Positions 40,136 through 48,944 of a stretch of 64,000 nucleotides of DNA are shown piece by piece. Made by a program: the position numbers and the translations under genes. The notes below the pieces were generated by a model that saw nothing but the letters and a program-made list of their open reading frames with translations, was not told the DNA's origin and did no database searches. Origin of the DNA: Streptomyces sp. Ru72 (lineage in GTDB: Bacteria; Actinomycetota; Actinomycetes; Streptomycetales; Streptomycetaceae); the NCBI RefSeq assembly GCF_002920635.1, contig NZ_PQSR01000019.1:1-64000 (forward strand), given 5' to 3'. Every line of letters begins with the position of its first letter. Positions within the stretch are counted from its first letter, which is position 1.

Positions 40136-41890
40136 TCACCCGCCGTGCGAAGCCCTGCCACGGCGTCGGCGAAGCACCAGCACGCAGCCGGCGGCGATGG
40201 CCAGCAGGCCACCGAGTGCGCTGTAGGTGACAGCGTTGCTCACCCCGGTGGAGGCCAGGTCGCCGGCCGTGTTGCTCCGGTCCGGCAGGCCGGCGGGCAC
40301 GCCGGCCGCCGACGCCTGCGCTCGGGTGCCGATCGTGCCTGAGGCGGAGGCAACCGGGGCAGCGGCGGTGGACGTGGCGGCGGTCGCAGTGGGGGCAGCA
40401 GACGGGGCGTCAGTGCGGGTGGCCGCCGACGCGGGCTTCAGCTGGAGAGTGGTGATCGAGTACGGGGGCAGCGTCTGAGCGGCCGCCGTTCCGCGCGTCG
40501 CCGTGGTCAGGGCGGTGCCGCCCTTGGTGAACGAAACGGTCCTGACCGTTCCCGGGGCCGGGGTGTATCCGGTGTAGGAGAGCGACACCTGAGCCGCGTT
40601 CTGCGGGTTCTTGTTGATCAGCATGACGTTCAGGCCGCCGTTGCCGGCGCGTACCGCGTGCACGGCGACCGACGGGCTGGCCGAGGACGCCTTGACCATG
40701 GTGTCGCCGGGCTGCGCGAGTGCGGTCAGCGAGCGGATGCCCCAGTAGGTGGGGAAGGGCGTTTCGCGGGCCGGCTCGCAGGTCCCGCCGGAGCAGGCTC
40801 CGACGGAGAGCACGCCCCCGTCCTGGTAGTCGGTCTCGCCGTTGACGGTGGTGGGCTTGCCCACCCCGTTGTGCAGGTCCCACCAGTCGACGTTGACGGC
40901 CCCCTGCTCCAGCCAGTTCATGTAGGTGTCCGGCGCGAACAGCGCCGCGGCCTGGCTGGTCTGGGCCGGCGACTCGGCGCTGGAGGTCTCGGTGACCGCG
41001 ATCTCCACCGAGGCGGCGTGCGAGCCCGCGTATTTGTTGACCAGCGAGCGCACCGCGGAGGTGGTTCCGGCGATCTTGGCGGGGGAGTTCAGCAGGTCCT
41101 TCGTGCTGTCACCGCCCGGATACCAGTGGATGATCACGAAATCGACGGACTTGCCGGCGATGGAGAGCACCGTGTTGTTCCAGTCGGCGTCGTCGCCGGC
41201 GGCCTTCACCCCGTCCGGCCAGGAGCCCGGAGTGTTGAGCACCGCCCCGATCTTCACCTTCGGGTCCACGGCCTTCATCGCCTTCGCGTAGGCGAGGAGG
41301 TTCTTCGCGTACTCCCTCGGGCTTTTGTCGGCGTGGTTGTCGACCTCCCATTTGCTGCCGTAGTACCCGTTGCCGGAGACCTCGTTGCCGATCTCCCAGT
41401 ACTTGATGCCGTAGCCCTTGTCGACGTTGGCGTACTTCACCCAGTCGGCGGCCTCCTGGGGGGTGCCGGACCCGTAGTTGGCGGTGATGATCGGCTGGGC
41501 GCCGACCTTCTTCGCGGTGGCCATGAAGTGGTCGAAGTCGGTACCGGGCGCGGCCCAGCTGCCGCCGGTGACGGTGTGGGTCTTCCAGTGGTAGGCGTCC
41601 GCGACCGAGCCGCCGGGGAAGCGCAGCTGCCGGATCCCGGCCGCCTTCATCAGTGACGCCGCCGAGGCGTCGTTCATGTAGGCGTCGTAGACCGCCGTGT
41701 TGAGGCCGACCCCGGTGCTGGGCACCGTGCCCAGCGAGGTGCCTGCATCGACGGTGACGGCGACGGTCGGCGCGGCGTCCGCGCTGAGCGCCAGGGCGCC
41801 CGCGCCGGCCCCGGCCACCAGGGCCGCCACCGCCCCCGCCACGATGCGGCGGCGCGTTCGGCTACGGCGGTGCGTACGGTCCCGAGGCAT
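40136..41890 (-). CDS. wall-anchored glycoside hydrolase, arabinofuranosidase-like
   Basis: A 584-residue exported protein. A basic N-terminus and signal (residues 1-40) precede a clan GH-A barrel. It has LRFPGGSVADAYHW near 89, KYWEIGNE with acid/base Glu170, and IAVTETSS with nucleophile Glu301. These positions suit GH51- or GH39-like arabinofuranosidases. A Thr/Ala-rich linker (about 480-540) leads to a sorting signal LASTG, a membrane helix and RRRRGR, so sortase should attach it to the wall. It probably trims plant or bacterial arabinose-containing glycans. Start: ATG 41890; GTG 41926 is possible. Confidence 0.8.
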   Translation of the reverse strand: MPRDRTHRRSRTRRRIVAGAVAALVAGAGAGALALSADAAPTVAVTVDAGTSLGTVPSTGVGLNTAVYDAYMNDASAASLMKAAGIRQLRFPGGSVADAYHWKTHTVTGGSWAAPGTDFDHFMATAKKVGAQPIITANYGSGTPQEAADWVKYANVDKGYGIKYWEIGNEVSGNGYYGSKWEVDNHADKSPREYAKNLLAYAKAMKAVDPKVKIGAVLNTPGSWPDGVKAAGDDADWNNTVLSIAGKSVDFVIIHWYPGGDSTKDLLNSPAKIAGTTSAVRSLVNKYAGSHAASVEIAVTETSSAESPAQTSQAAALFAPDTYMNWLEQGAVNVDWWDLHNGVGKPTTVNGETDYQDGGVLSVGACSGGTCEPARETPFPTYWGIRSLTALAQPGDTMVKASSASPSVAVHAVRAGNGGLNVMLINKNPQNAAQVSLSYTGYTPAPGTVRTVSFTKGGTALTTATRGTAAAQTLPPYSITTLQLKPASAATRTDAPSAAPTATAATSTAAAPVASASGTIGTRAQASAAGVPAGLPDRSNTAGDLASTGVSNAVTYSALGGLLAIAAGCVLVLRRRRGRASHGG

Positions 41891-42103
41891 CGGCTGCTCG
41901 GCGGTTGTCGGGTCGTCAGGTGACACGTTGTGGCTCCCGATCGGAGTGCGTGGATACGGGCGGCGTAGCGCAGCTGACTGGGCTCGCCGCGGTTGGTGCA
42001 CCCCTGGGTGGCCGGGCGGAGCGGAAAGGTTGCCGTTCCAATCGATCTTTTGCCGATCTCGCCGTGGGCCCTGATGCCGAGGGTGCCGGAAGGGCGGTGC
42101 CGA

Positions 42104-42199
42104 CCTGCTTTTCTGCGCGAGGAACAGCGCAGGCCCTTCGGCCACTTCACCGAGGACCCGGACGAGGGGCAGCTCGCCGGGTCCTTCCTGCGGGCCGGG
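42104..42199 (+). pseudogene. possible N-terminal scrap of a Tn3-type transposase
   Basis: The plus strand reads RPAFLREEQRRPFGHFTEDP then DEGQLAGSFLRAG. This has the rhythm of the DUF4158 N-terminus of Tn3-family transposases (FLxxEQRxxYGRFxxxPxxxQLARxF). It breaks off at the SDR gene end and has no start of its own. The rest of the 318-base gap (41891-42208) holds only the upstream region of the glycoside hydrolase. The match is short, so this is tentative. Confidence 0.35.
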
Positions 42200-42208
42200 C
42201 GGGCCGGG

Positions 42209-42955
42209 TCAGGCCACGCCGCCGTTGGCGTACAGGACCTGGCCGTTGATCCAGCGCGCCGGGCCGGCGAGGAAAGCCACCGCCTCGGCGATGTCCTCCG
42301 GCGTGCCCAGGCGCTCCAGCGGAGCCGCCTTGGACAGGTTGTCGATCGCGGCCTGGTCCTTGCCCTGAAGGAACAGGGGCGTTGCGGTGGGGCCGGGGGC
42401 GACGGCGTTGACGGTGATGTCCTTGCCGCGCAGTTCGCGGGCCAGGACCAGGGTCATGGCCTCGACCGCGCCCTTGCTCGCCGCGTAGGCGCCGTAGGCC
42501 GGGAACTGCAGGCGGGTGACCGAGGTCGAGAAGTTGATGATCGCGCCACCGGCGCGCACGCGCCGGGCCGCCTGCTGGGAGACCACGAAGGTGCCGCGGA
42601 TGTTGGTGCGGTGCATCCGGTCCAGGTCGTCCAGGTCGAGCGTGGCGATCGGCGACAGCAGCATGATGCCCGCCGTGTTGACGACGACGTCGATGCCGCC
42701 GAACTCCCGCTCCACGGTGTCGAACGCCTCCGCCATGGCGTGCTCGTCGGCGACGTCACCGCCGACCGCGAGCGCCCGGCCGCCCGCCGCGGTGACCGCG
42801 GCGACCGTGTCGTCGGCGCGGGCCTTGTTGCCGGCGTAGTGCACGCCGACGGCGATGCCGTCCCTGGCGAGGCGCTCGACGACGGCGCGGCCGATGCCGC
42901 CGGAGCCGCCGGTGACCAGGGCGACGCGGGGCGTGGTGGTGGTGTGGTCGGTCAT
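42209..42955 (-). CDS. SDR-family oxidoreductase
   Basis: A 248-residue classical short-chain dehydrogenase/reductase. The cofactor motif TGGSGGIG is near residue 15, NTAG near 92, and the catalytic YGAYAASK near 155. It reduces or oxidises a carbonyl/alcohol with NAD(P)(H). It sits 26 bases after an aldo/keto reductase gene on the same strand, and both diverge from a TetR regulator that probably controls them. Confidence 0.9.
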   Translation of the reverse strand: MTDHTTTTPRVALVTGGSGGIGRAVVERLARDGIAVGVHYAGNKARADDTVAAVTAAGGRALAVGGDVADEHAMAEAFDTVEREFGGIDVVVNTAGIMLLSPIATLDLDDLDRMHRTNIRGTFVVSQQAARRVRAGGAIINFSTSVTRLQFPAYGAYAASKGAVEAMTLVLARELRGKDITVNAVAPGPTATPLFLQGKDQAAIDNLSKAAPLERLGTPEDIAEAVAFLAGPARWINGQVLYANGGVA

Positions 42956-42981
42956 GGTGTTCCGTCCTTCGTGGGTGTGGG

Positions 42982-44004
42982 TTACGGATGGGTGGGTCGG
43001 CGTTCGCTGTCGAGCGTGGCCATGAGGGGGGCCGCGTAGCGCTCCCCGGCGGCGGACCCGGCGGGGACCGCCGCCTCGATCTCGGCGAGGGCGTCGGCGT
43101 CCAGGTCGATGCCGGCGGCGCCGAGGGATTCGGCCAGACGCTCCCTTCGGCGGGCACCGACCAGGGGGACGATGTCCTGGCCCTGTGCGGCCACCCAGGC
43201 GATGGCGACCTGGCCGGTGGTGGCGCCCAGGCGCTCGGCCACGCGTCCCAGTGCATCGACCAGGCGGAGGTTGGCCTCGAGGTTCTCGCCCTGGAAGCGT
43301 GGGCTGTGGGCGCGGAAGTCGTCGGCGCCCAGGTTCCGCGCGGCGCTCCAGTGGCCGCTGAGCAGGCCGCGGGAGAGCACTCCGTAGGCGGTCAGGCCGA
43401 TGCCGAGTTCGCGCAGCGCGGGAATGACGGACGCCTCCGGGCCGCGGGAGAGCAGCGAGTACTCGATCTGTACGTCGCTGACGGGCGCGACGGCCGCGGC
43501 GCGGCGGATGGTGTCCGCGCCGACCTCCGACAGACCGATGTGCCGGATGAAGCCGGCCTGCTGCATCTCCGCGAGCGCGCCGACGGTCTCCTCTACGGGG
43601 ATGTCCGGGTTGAGCCGGGCGGGACGGTAGATGTCGATGTAGTCCGTGTTCAGCCGCCGCAGGGAGTAGGCGAGGCGGTCCTTGACCGCCGCCGGGGAGA
43701 CGTCGTACGGCACGGGCTGGAAGCCGCCGTCGGGGGTCCGGCGGGAGCCGAACTTGACGCTCAGCACGACCTCGTCACGCCTGCGCTCCTTCAGCGCCCG
43801 GGCGATGAGCATCTCGTTGGCGCCCGATCCGTAGAAGTCCGCGGTGTCGATGAGGTTCAGGCCCGCGTCGATCGCGGCGTGCAGGGTGGCGATGCTCTCG
43901 GCGTCGTCGGCGGGCCCGTACAGGTCGGACATGCCCATGGCGCCCAGGCCGATGGCGGACACCTCGGGTCCGTTCGCCCCGAGCTTGCGGGTCGCGACGG
44001 TCAT
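42982..44004 (-). CDS. aldo/keto reductase
   Basis: A 340-residue AKR barrel: VSAIGLGAMGMSDLYGPADD at the front, NLIDTADFYGSGANE (Asp and Tyr of the tetrad), VVLSVKFGSRRTPDGG (Lys), and GIGLTAYGVLSRGLLSGHW later. Where the tetrad His usually lies in YxHR, this protein has DYIDIYRPARLNPDIP, so the His is absent. Many actinobacterial homologues share this. It forms an operon with the SDR gene and diverges from the TetR gene. Start chosen at MTVATRKLGANG. Confidence 0.87.
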   Translation of the reverse strand: MTVATRKLGANGPEVSAIGLGAMGMSDLYGPADDAESIATLHAAIDAGLNLIDTADFYGSGANEMLIARALKERRRDEVVLSVKFGSRRTPDGGFQPVPYDVSPAAVKDRLAYSLRRLNTDYIDIYRPARLNPDIPVEETVGALAEMQQAGFIRHIGLSEVGADTIRRAAAVAPVSDVQIEYSLLSRGPEASVIPALRELGIGLTAYGVLSRGLLSGHWSAARNLGADDFRAHSPRFQGENLEANLRLVDALGRVAERLGATTGQVAIAWVAAQGQDIVPLVGARRRERLAESLGAAGIDLDADALAEIEAAVPAGSAAGERYAAPLMATLDSERRPTHP

Positions 44005-44145
44005 GACGGTTCTCCTTGGTCTCGGGGTCGAACACACCCGGTTCGCGGACGTCGGGCTTCGGGAGCATCGGCTCGGGAGCGAAGAAGGCGTCGGGCAGCG
44101 GATCACCCGATCACCCAAATCACCGATAACCGATCTGACACATCA

Positions 44146-44181
44146 ACGCTAACACATCAGCGATGTAGCGCAAGCGTTATC
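44146..44181. promoter_or_regulatory. inverted repeats before the TetR gene
   Basis: AACGCT and AGCGTT bracket an inner ACATC/GATGT pair in the gap between the AKR and TetR genes, directly before the TetR start. This is a likely TetR operator controlling both directions. Confidence 0.5.
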
Positions 44182-44190
44182 ATCGATTGC

Positions 44191-44976
44191 ATGGCAACGG
44201 TCGAGACGACTACAGCGCAACCCCGCGAGCGGATCCTGCGGGCCGCGGCAGCCCTGCTCGCCGAAGGCGGCCGGGACGCGGTGTCCACCCGTGCGGTCAG
44301 CGCGGCCGCCGGAGTGCAGGCGCAGACGATCTACCGGCACTTCGGCGACATGCAGGGACTGCTCGACGAGGTGGCCCGGCGCGGATACGCGGCCTATCTG
44401 GCCGCCAAGCAGGCCCAGGGCGAGGACGGCGACCCCGTGGCGCAACTGCGGAGCGGCTGGGACATGCACGTGGCCTTCGGACTGTCCGATCCCGCGCTCT
44501 ACCGGCTGCTGTACACCGAGCCGCGGCCCGGCCAGCAGTTCGCGGTCACCGGCGACGCCCACCAGGTGCTGCTGCGCATCGTCGAACGGGTGGCCAGGGC
44601 CGGCCGGCTGCGGACGGGTGTCGAGGCGGCCGCGACGATGATCCACTCCTCGGGCATGGGGGTGACGCTCACGCTGATCGCCGCGCAGGCCGACGGCAGG
44701 CTCTCGGACTACGAAGGTCTGTCCGAGAACGTCCGGGAAGCCGTGCTGGACGCCGTGCTCGTCCCGGCCGACGACGCCGCCGCCCCGCAGAGTGCCGGCG
44801 CCGGCCACGCTGCCGTGCACGCCGTCGCCCTGAAGTCCCTGATGCGCGACGGGGTGCGGTCCCTGACCTCCGCAGAGCGCGCCCTGCTCGGCGAGTGGCT
44901 GGACCGCATCGCCGCCGAGGACGGTCAGGAGACCGGCGCCGCCAAGCCCGGCGAGCAACCCCCGCGGCGGCGATAA
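44191..44976 (+). CDS. TetR-family transcriptional regulator
   Basis: A 261-residue TetR repressor. The helix-turn-helix is at residues 13-57 (ERILRAAAALLAEGGRDAVS, VSAAAGVQAQTIYRHFGD). The C-terminal ligand domain has LSDPALYRLLYTEPRPGQQF. It is divergent from the AKR-SDR operon with operator-like repeats between, so it likely represses those reductases and itself until a carbonyl-type ligand binds. Confidence 0.9.
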   Translation: MATVETTTAQPRERILRAAAALLAEGGRDAVSTRAVSAAAGVQAQTIYRHFGDMQGLLDEVARRGYAAYLAAKQAQGEDGDPVAQLRSGWDMHVAFGLSDPALYRLLYTEPRPGQQFAVTGDAHQVLLRIVERVARAGRLRTGVEAAATMIHSSGMGVTLTLIAAQADGRLSDYEGLSENVREAVLDAVLVPADDAAAPQSAGAGHAAVHAVALKSLMRDGVRSLTSAERALLGEWLDRIAAEDGQETGAAKPGEQPPRRR

Positions 44977-44984
44977 CGGCCCGA

Positions 44985-45115
44985 TCAGGCGGTAAGCGCC
45001 GTGCGCAGGGCGGCGACGGCCTGCTGGATCGCGGCCTCGGCGGCGTGGGTCCCACGCAGGGCGCCCAGCATGACGAAGTCGTGGATGATGCCCTGACAGC
45101 GGACCCCGGGCGGCG
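44985..45115 (-). pseudogene. C-terminal scrap of an alpha/beta hydrolase
   Basis: The minus strand encodes CQGIIHDFVMLGALRGTHAA then EAAIQQAVAALRTALTA and stop. This is the catalytic-His end of hormone-sensitive-lipase-type hydrolases (IHDF). Upstream sequence to about 45230 keeps protein-like stretches in other frames, such as HQAFDEVVDSRHLLPD. The nucleophile Ser region is lost. Confidence 0.6.
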
Positions 45116-45244
45116 CCGGCCTTCGCGGCCCTTGGCGATCAGCGTCGGCGCCGGGCCCTCGGGCGCTGCGCCCCGTCGCCGATCCGGGAGCAGGTGCCGC
45201 GAGTCCACCACCTCGTCGAATGCCTGGTGGGCCCGATCGGAGCG

Positions 45245-46171
45245 TCAGGGCTCCCGTCCACCCGCACCCCCCTGCGCGGAGGCTCGGCCGGAGGCCATCT
45301 GTGCGGCCAGTGCGGTGAACGCGCGGACCTTGGCGTTCTCGGTGTCCGCGCGCCAGACGAGGGCGCCGTTGGCCGGGGGCAGTCCGCTGAGCGGCCGGTG
45401 CAGGACGCCGGGGTGCCGGTAGGCGTGGAACAGCCCTTCATGGGTCGTCCAGACCGTCTCGCCGGTGGCGACCTTGTGCAGCGCCTCCTGGTAGGTCCGT
45501 CCGCCCTTCCCGCGGCGCAGGGGCCTGCCGCGCGGTGTGAACGGCGGGCAGAAGCCGTGCCGAAGGGCCTCCGGCAGTTCGGCGGGGCCGTCGAGCAGAA
45601 CCCAGTCCGCCAGGTCCTCGATGTCGACCGACGCGCGCCGCGCCAGCGGATGGCCGGCGCCGGCGGCCAGCACCCGGCCGTGCGACACCAGGACGGTCCC
45701 CACCTTCAGATCCGGTTCGTCGACGGGCAGCAGCGTGAGCAGCACGTCGACCTCACCGCTGCGCAGCGGCCCGTAGGGGTCGCGCCAGGGCACCTCGGTC
45801 ACCGTGGTCTCGCAGGCCGGGTGCCGACGGCCGAAGGCGACGACCGTGTCGGTCAGCGGCGGACCGTTGAGACAGCCGAGGAAGCCGACGCGCAGGGTGC
45901 CGACCATGCCCTGCGCGATGGCGCAGGCCTCGTCGTAGCTCTTCCTGAGGCTTTCGTAGGCGGCGCCGAGTGTGCGCCGGGTGTGCTCGCCCAGCGGGGT
46001 CAGCGCGACGCGGCGGCTGGTTCTGACGAACAGCGGTGCGCCGATGCGTCGTTCCAGCGCCCGGATCAGCTGGCTGACACGGGACTGGGACAGTCTCATG
46101 CGCTCCGCGGTGCGTCCGAAGTGCAGTTCCTCCGACAGCGCCAGAAACGTCTCGATCTCCGTGAGGTCCAC
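45245..46171 (-). CDS. LysR-family transcriptional regulator
   Basis: A 308-residue LysR regulator. The N-terminal helix-turn-helix is clear (IETFLALSEELHFGRTAERM, LSQSRVSQLIRALERRIGAP, LFVRTSRRVALTPLGE). The effector domain begins near residue 90 (GTLRVGFLGCLNGPP). It starts with GTG at 46171. No divergent target lies close; the 338 bases upstream (46172-46509) hold no gene I recognise, only promoter-like sequence before the next gene (TTTACAACC near 46417). Confidence 0.88.
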   Translation of the reverse strand: MDLTEIETFLALSEELHFGRTAERMRLSQSRVSQLIRALERRIGAPLFVRTSRRVALTPLGEHTRRTLGAAYESLRKSYDEACAIAQGMVGTLRVGFLGCLNGPPLTDTVVAFGRRHPACETTVTEVPWRDPYGPLRSGEVDVLLTLLPVDEPDLKVGTVLVSHGRVLAAGAGHPLARRASVDIEDLADWVLLDGPAELPEALRHGFCPPFTPRGRPLRRGKGGRTYQEALHKVATGETVWTTHEGLFHAYRHPGVLHRPLSGLPPANGALVWRADTENAKVRAFTALAAQMASGRASAQGGAGGREP

Positions 46172-46509
46172 TCAGTGCTCCCGCATCGATGAGCCCGGCT
46201 CATGGATTGTGCAGTACTTCGACCTTGATCGACCAACGCCCCGCTGCGATCGTCTGGTTGGCGGTCGGCCGGCTCGTCGGCGGTCGGGGGAGTCGGCAGG
46301 TCGGCCGGCACCGCCCTCGTCGCCGTCCTGTGCGCCATCGCACCGCGACGCGGCGGGGGCCCGGCTCACGTCCTTGCGTGCGTGCCCCGGCCGCACTCGA
46401 CGGCTTTGCCATCTCTTTACAACCTGCTCCGGCGCCGTCTCGTCTCTCCGCTCGATCCGTGATTCAGCCCGCCGCAGTACCGGGCGGACCGACGAAAGAG
46501 AGCGATTCG

Positions 46510-46872
46510 ATGCGCCGAACTGTCCTCAGCGCCCTGGCACTTGCGTGCACCGCCGGGCTGGCGGGCACCGTGCCCGCGTTCGCCCACGGGGCGTCCCCCT
46601 CCCCGACCGCCCCCGCGGCCACCGCCGCCCCGTCCACCGCCCCGGAACGGACCCCGGCGCCGACCGCCGCGAGCGCCGTTCCGAGTGCCGCGCCGACGAG
46701 GGCGCGCGGCCAGGTCTCCGTCGTCCCCAGCGGCGCGCCCGACACCGGTGTGACGGCGGGGACCTCCCGGTCCGTCTCCCCCGGGCTGATCGGCGGGGGC
46801 GCCGGCCTGGTACTGGTCGGAGGCGGCGCCGCCCTCCACGTCGTACGCCGCCGGCGGGCGACCGGGGCATGA
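46510..46872 (+). CDS. small sortase-substrate surface protein
   Basis: A 120-residue protein. The signal peptide is residues 1-26 (VPAFAHG). A low-complexity Pro/Thr/Ala stretch fills 27-75. A non-standard sorting signal APDTG is followed by a Gly-rich membrane helix and RRRRATGA. Its stop overlaps the start of the sortase gene (ATGA), so this is very likely that enzyme's own substrate. It may serve as a wall spacer; no functional domain is seen. Confidence 0.75.
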   Translation: MRRTVLSALALACTAGLAGTVPAFAHGASPSPTAPAATAAPSTAPERTPAPTAASAVPSAAPTRARGQVSVVPSGAPDTGVTAGTSRSVSPGLIGGGAGLVLVGGGAALHVVRRRRATGA

Positions 46873-47495
46873 CCCGGCTCTCCAGGCGCGCCTTCGCCAC
46901 CGCGGCGGCCGCCGCGCTGCTCGCGGGCTGCGGCGGTCACGAGGCCGGCCGGGCCCCGGACACCCGCCCCGGAACCGTCCGTCCCGGCAGTACGCCACCG
47001 CCCGCGTCGACCTCCGCCAAGGTGGCGCCGGCGCTGAAGCGTTCGGCCCCCGTCCGGCTGCAGATCCCGGCCATCGGCGTCGACACCCCGGTCATGCGGC
47101 TGGGGCTGGCGCAGGACGGCAGTGTGCAGGTGCCGCCGGTCACCGCACACGACAAGGCGGGCTGGTACTGGCACTCGCCGACACCGGGTCAGGTCGGGCC
47201 GTCGGTCATCCTCGGCCATGTCACGGTCGGCAGCTACGGGGACGGGGTCTTCCGCCACCTCGCGGACCTGCACCGGGGCGACCGGATCGTGGCGCGCCTG
47301 GAGAACGGAACGGCGGCCGTGTTCACGGTCGGCGCCGTACGGACGGTCGCCAAGGCGGACTTCCCGACGGAGGAGGTCTACGGGAACGTGAAGCGCCCGG
47401 AGTTGCGGCTGATCACCTGCGGGGGTCCCCGTACCGGCGACGGATACCTCGACAACGTGATCGTCTTCGCCGCGCTGACCACCTCGGCGCCCTGA
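46869..47495 (+). CDS. class F-like sortase
   Basis: A 208-residue sortase. Catalytic residues are His117 in ILGHVT, Cys184 in LRLITCGG and Arg188 (GPRTG). The N-terminus has a signal with a lipobox-like LLAGCGG (Cys21), so it may be lipid-anchored rather than membrane-spanning. The spacing is that of actinobacterial class F sortases. It attaches surface proteins to peptidoglycan. It is translationally coupled to its neighbour and could also act on the LASTG hydrolase and LAETG protein elsewhere in this window. Confidence 0.85.
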   Translation: MTRLSRRAFATAAAAALLAGCGGHEAGRAPDTRPGTVRPGSTPPPASTSAKVAPALKRSAPVRLQIPAIGVDTPVMRLGLAQDGSVQVPPVTAHDKAGWYWHSPTPGQVGPSVILGHVTVGSYGDGVFRHLADLHRGDRIVARLENGTAAVFTVGAVRTVAKADFPTEEVYGNVKRPELRLITCGGPRTGDGYLDNVIVFAALTTSAP

Positions 47496-47633
47496 CCCGG
47501 CCGGCATACCGCCACTGCCTGATCCGCCGGTATGCCGACGACGCCTGATCCGCCGTGCGGATCCCGGGTCTTCGGAACGTACGCCGGTGGCCCGGGGTCC
47601 TATCCCACGACTGCCCCACGACCATGGAGAGCG

Positions 47634-48125
47634 TTGAAACGGTCCCGTGAGAGGGCGGCGTCCGAGCTGTTCGCCGCCGTCTATCCACGCCTCGCCGGCT
47701 GGTGCCGCCGTCTCGTCGACGACGACGAGACGGCCCACGAGATCGCCTCGGAGGCGTTCACCCGGCTCTGGGCCCGCTGGACGTCCGTGGACGAGCCCCG
47801 CGGGTTCCTCTACGTCACCGCGGCCAACCTCGTCCGGGACCACTGGCGCAAGCTGGAGCGCGAGCGCAGAGCCGTGCACCGTGCCACCACGGAGGCCGCC
47901 GTACGCCCCCACACCGAACAGGCCGACCCCTCGGTGCGCCTGCTCGTGCAGTCGCTGCCGGAGCGACTGCGTGTCCCGATCCTGTTGCACTACTACGCTG
48001 ACATGCCGATCCGGGAGGTGTCGGTGCTGACCGGACGCAAGGAAGGAACCGTCAAGGCCGACCTGCACGCGGCCCGGGAACTGCTCCGCGTCCACCTGAG
48101 GAGAAGCCTTGACCACACGCTCTGA
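47634..48125 (+). CDS. ECF-like sigma factor
   Basis: A 163-residue sigma-70 family factor. Region 2 is SELFAAVYPRLAGWCRRLVD and ETAHEIASEAFTRLWARW with LYVTAANLVRDHWRKLERER. Region 4 is LPERLRVPILLHYYADMPIR and VLTGRKEGTVKADLHAAREL. The start is taken as TTG at 47634 with GGAGA just upstream, because the fold begins there; the upstream in-frame extension is not protein-like. It overlaps a membrane-protein gene by 17 bases, the usual arrangement for a sigma factor and its anti-sigma-type partner. Confidence 0.85.
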   Translation: MKRSRERAASELFAAVYPRLAGWCRRLVDDDETAHEIASEAFTRLWARWTSVDEPRGFLYVTAANLVRDHWRKLERERRAVHRATTEAAVRPHTEQADPSVRLLVQSLPERLRVPILLHYYADMPIREVSVLTGRKEGTVKADLHAARELLRVHLRRSLDHTL

Positions 48126-48612
48126 CGACGACCCGGAGCTGGCACCCGACGACCCCCTCACGGTGATCCTGCGGCCCCCCTCGGACCACCTCGGCCCGCC
48201 CCCCGGGCGCTTCCGCGCGATCCGCCGCGCCGCGGCCCGCCGCCGGCTCCTCCGCGCCGCGGCCGGGGCCTGCCTCACCGCCGCCGTCGCCGTCCTCGTC
48301 GCCCTGCCGCTCCACCTGACGGCGCCCGGGACACCCGCGCCCCCGTCGGCCCCTCTCGCACCGCCGCCCCCGAGCGGCCGTCCGGCGCCCGCCGGCCCTT
48401 CGGCGTCGCCCTCCCCGCCGGCGTCGCCCCAAAGCGCCACCCCGCGCCCCACCAGGACCCCTCCGACCGGCGGTTCCCGCACCCCGAGCCGCCCGCCGAC
48501 CGCCACCCGGGAACCGTCGGCGACACCCACCCCTGCACGTTCCGTGCCCTCGGCGAGCCGGACCGGGGCCGACACCGCACCGTCGGACAGCCCCTCCACA
48601 CGGCAGAGGTAG
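48109..48612 (+). CDS. single-span membrane protein, likely partner of the sigma factor
   Basis: A 167-residue protein starting at TTG 48109 inside the sigma gene. The cytosolic N-terminus (1-40, acidic then Arg-rich) is followed by one membrane helix (AAAGACLTAAVAVLVALPLH, about 50-69). A Pro/Ser/Thr-rich external tail fills the rest. There is no recognisable zinc anti-sigma motif. By position it may hold the sigma factor at the membrane. The 332 bases after it (48613-48944) hold no gene I can support. Confidence 0.65.
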   Translation: MTTRSDDDPELAPDDPLTVILRPPSDHLGPPPGRFRAIRRAAARRRLLRAAAGACLTAAVAVLVALPLHLTAPGTPAPPSAPLAPPPPSGRPAPAGPSASPSPPASPQSATPRPTRTPPTGGSRTPSRPPTATREPSATPTPARSVPSASRTGADTAPSDSPSTRQR

Positions 48613-48944
48613 TCACTGCCGCTCCCCGCACCCGCCCCCGGTGCTCCGCACGACGCCCCGCGTGCAGCGCGCCACCCGACGCCGTGACACGATCCGTGAG
48701 GCCGACCCCGCAGGCCGGCCGCTGATCAGCGGTGTGCCGGCGCAACCGTCAGTCCCACCACCGCCGCCCCCGAGAGCCGCAAGGCACGGGAGGCATCCCT
48801 GCAAGCCCCCCGGAGAATCCCCTCACGAACCCCACACAGCCTGCACACGGTCTTTCGATAGCCCCGTTAGCGTGGCAACCCGTTCGATTCCAGGTGCGAA
48901 CGCGGCCCGTCGGGGCGGCGGCGAGCCAACACAGGAAGACCGCA

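Noticed and set aside
41993..43039. A plus-strand gene across the hydrolase-SDR gap
   Set aside because: Beyond the 32-residue transposase-like stretch, the frame is antisense to the SDR gene and not protein-like.
46172..46509. A gene in the gap between the LysR and sortase-substrate genes
   Set aside because: Open frames are present but lack motifs and plausible starts; I see only promoter-like sequence.
46464..48599. A 711-codon minus-strand frame across the sortase and sigma genes
   Set aside because: It is antisense to three convincing genes and Gly/Arg-rich.
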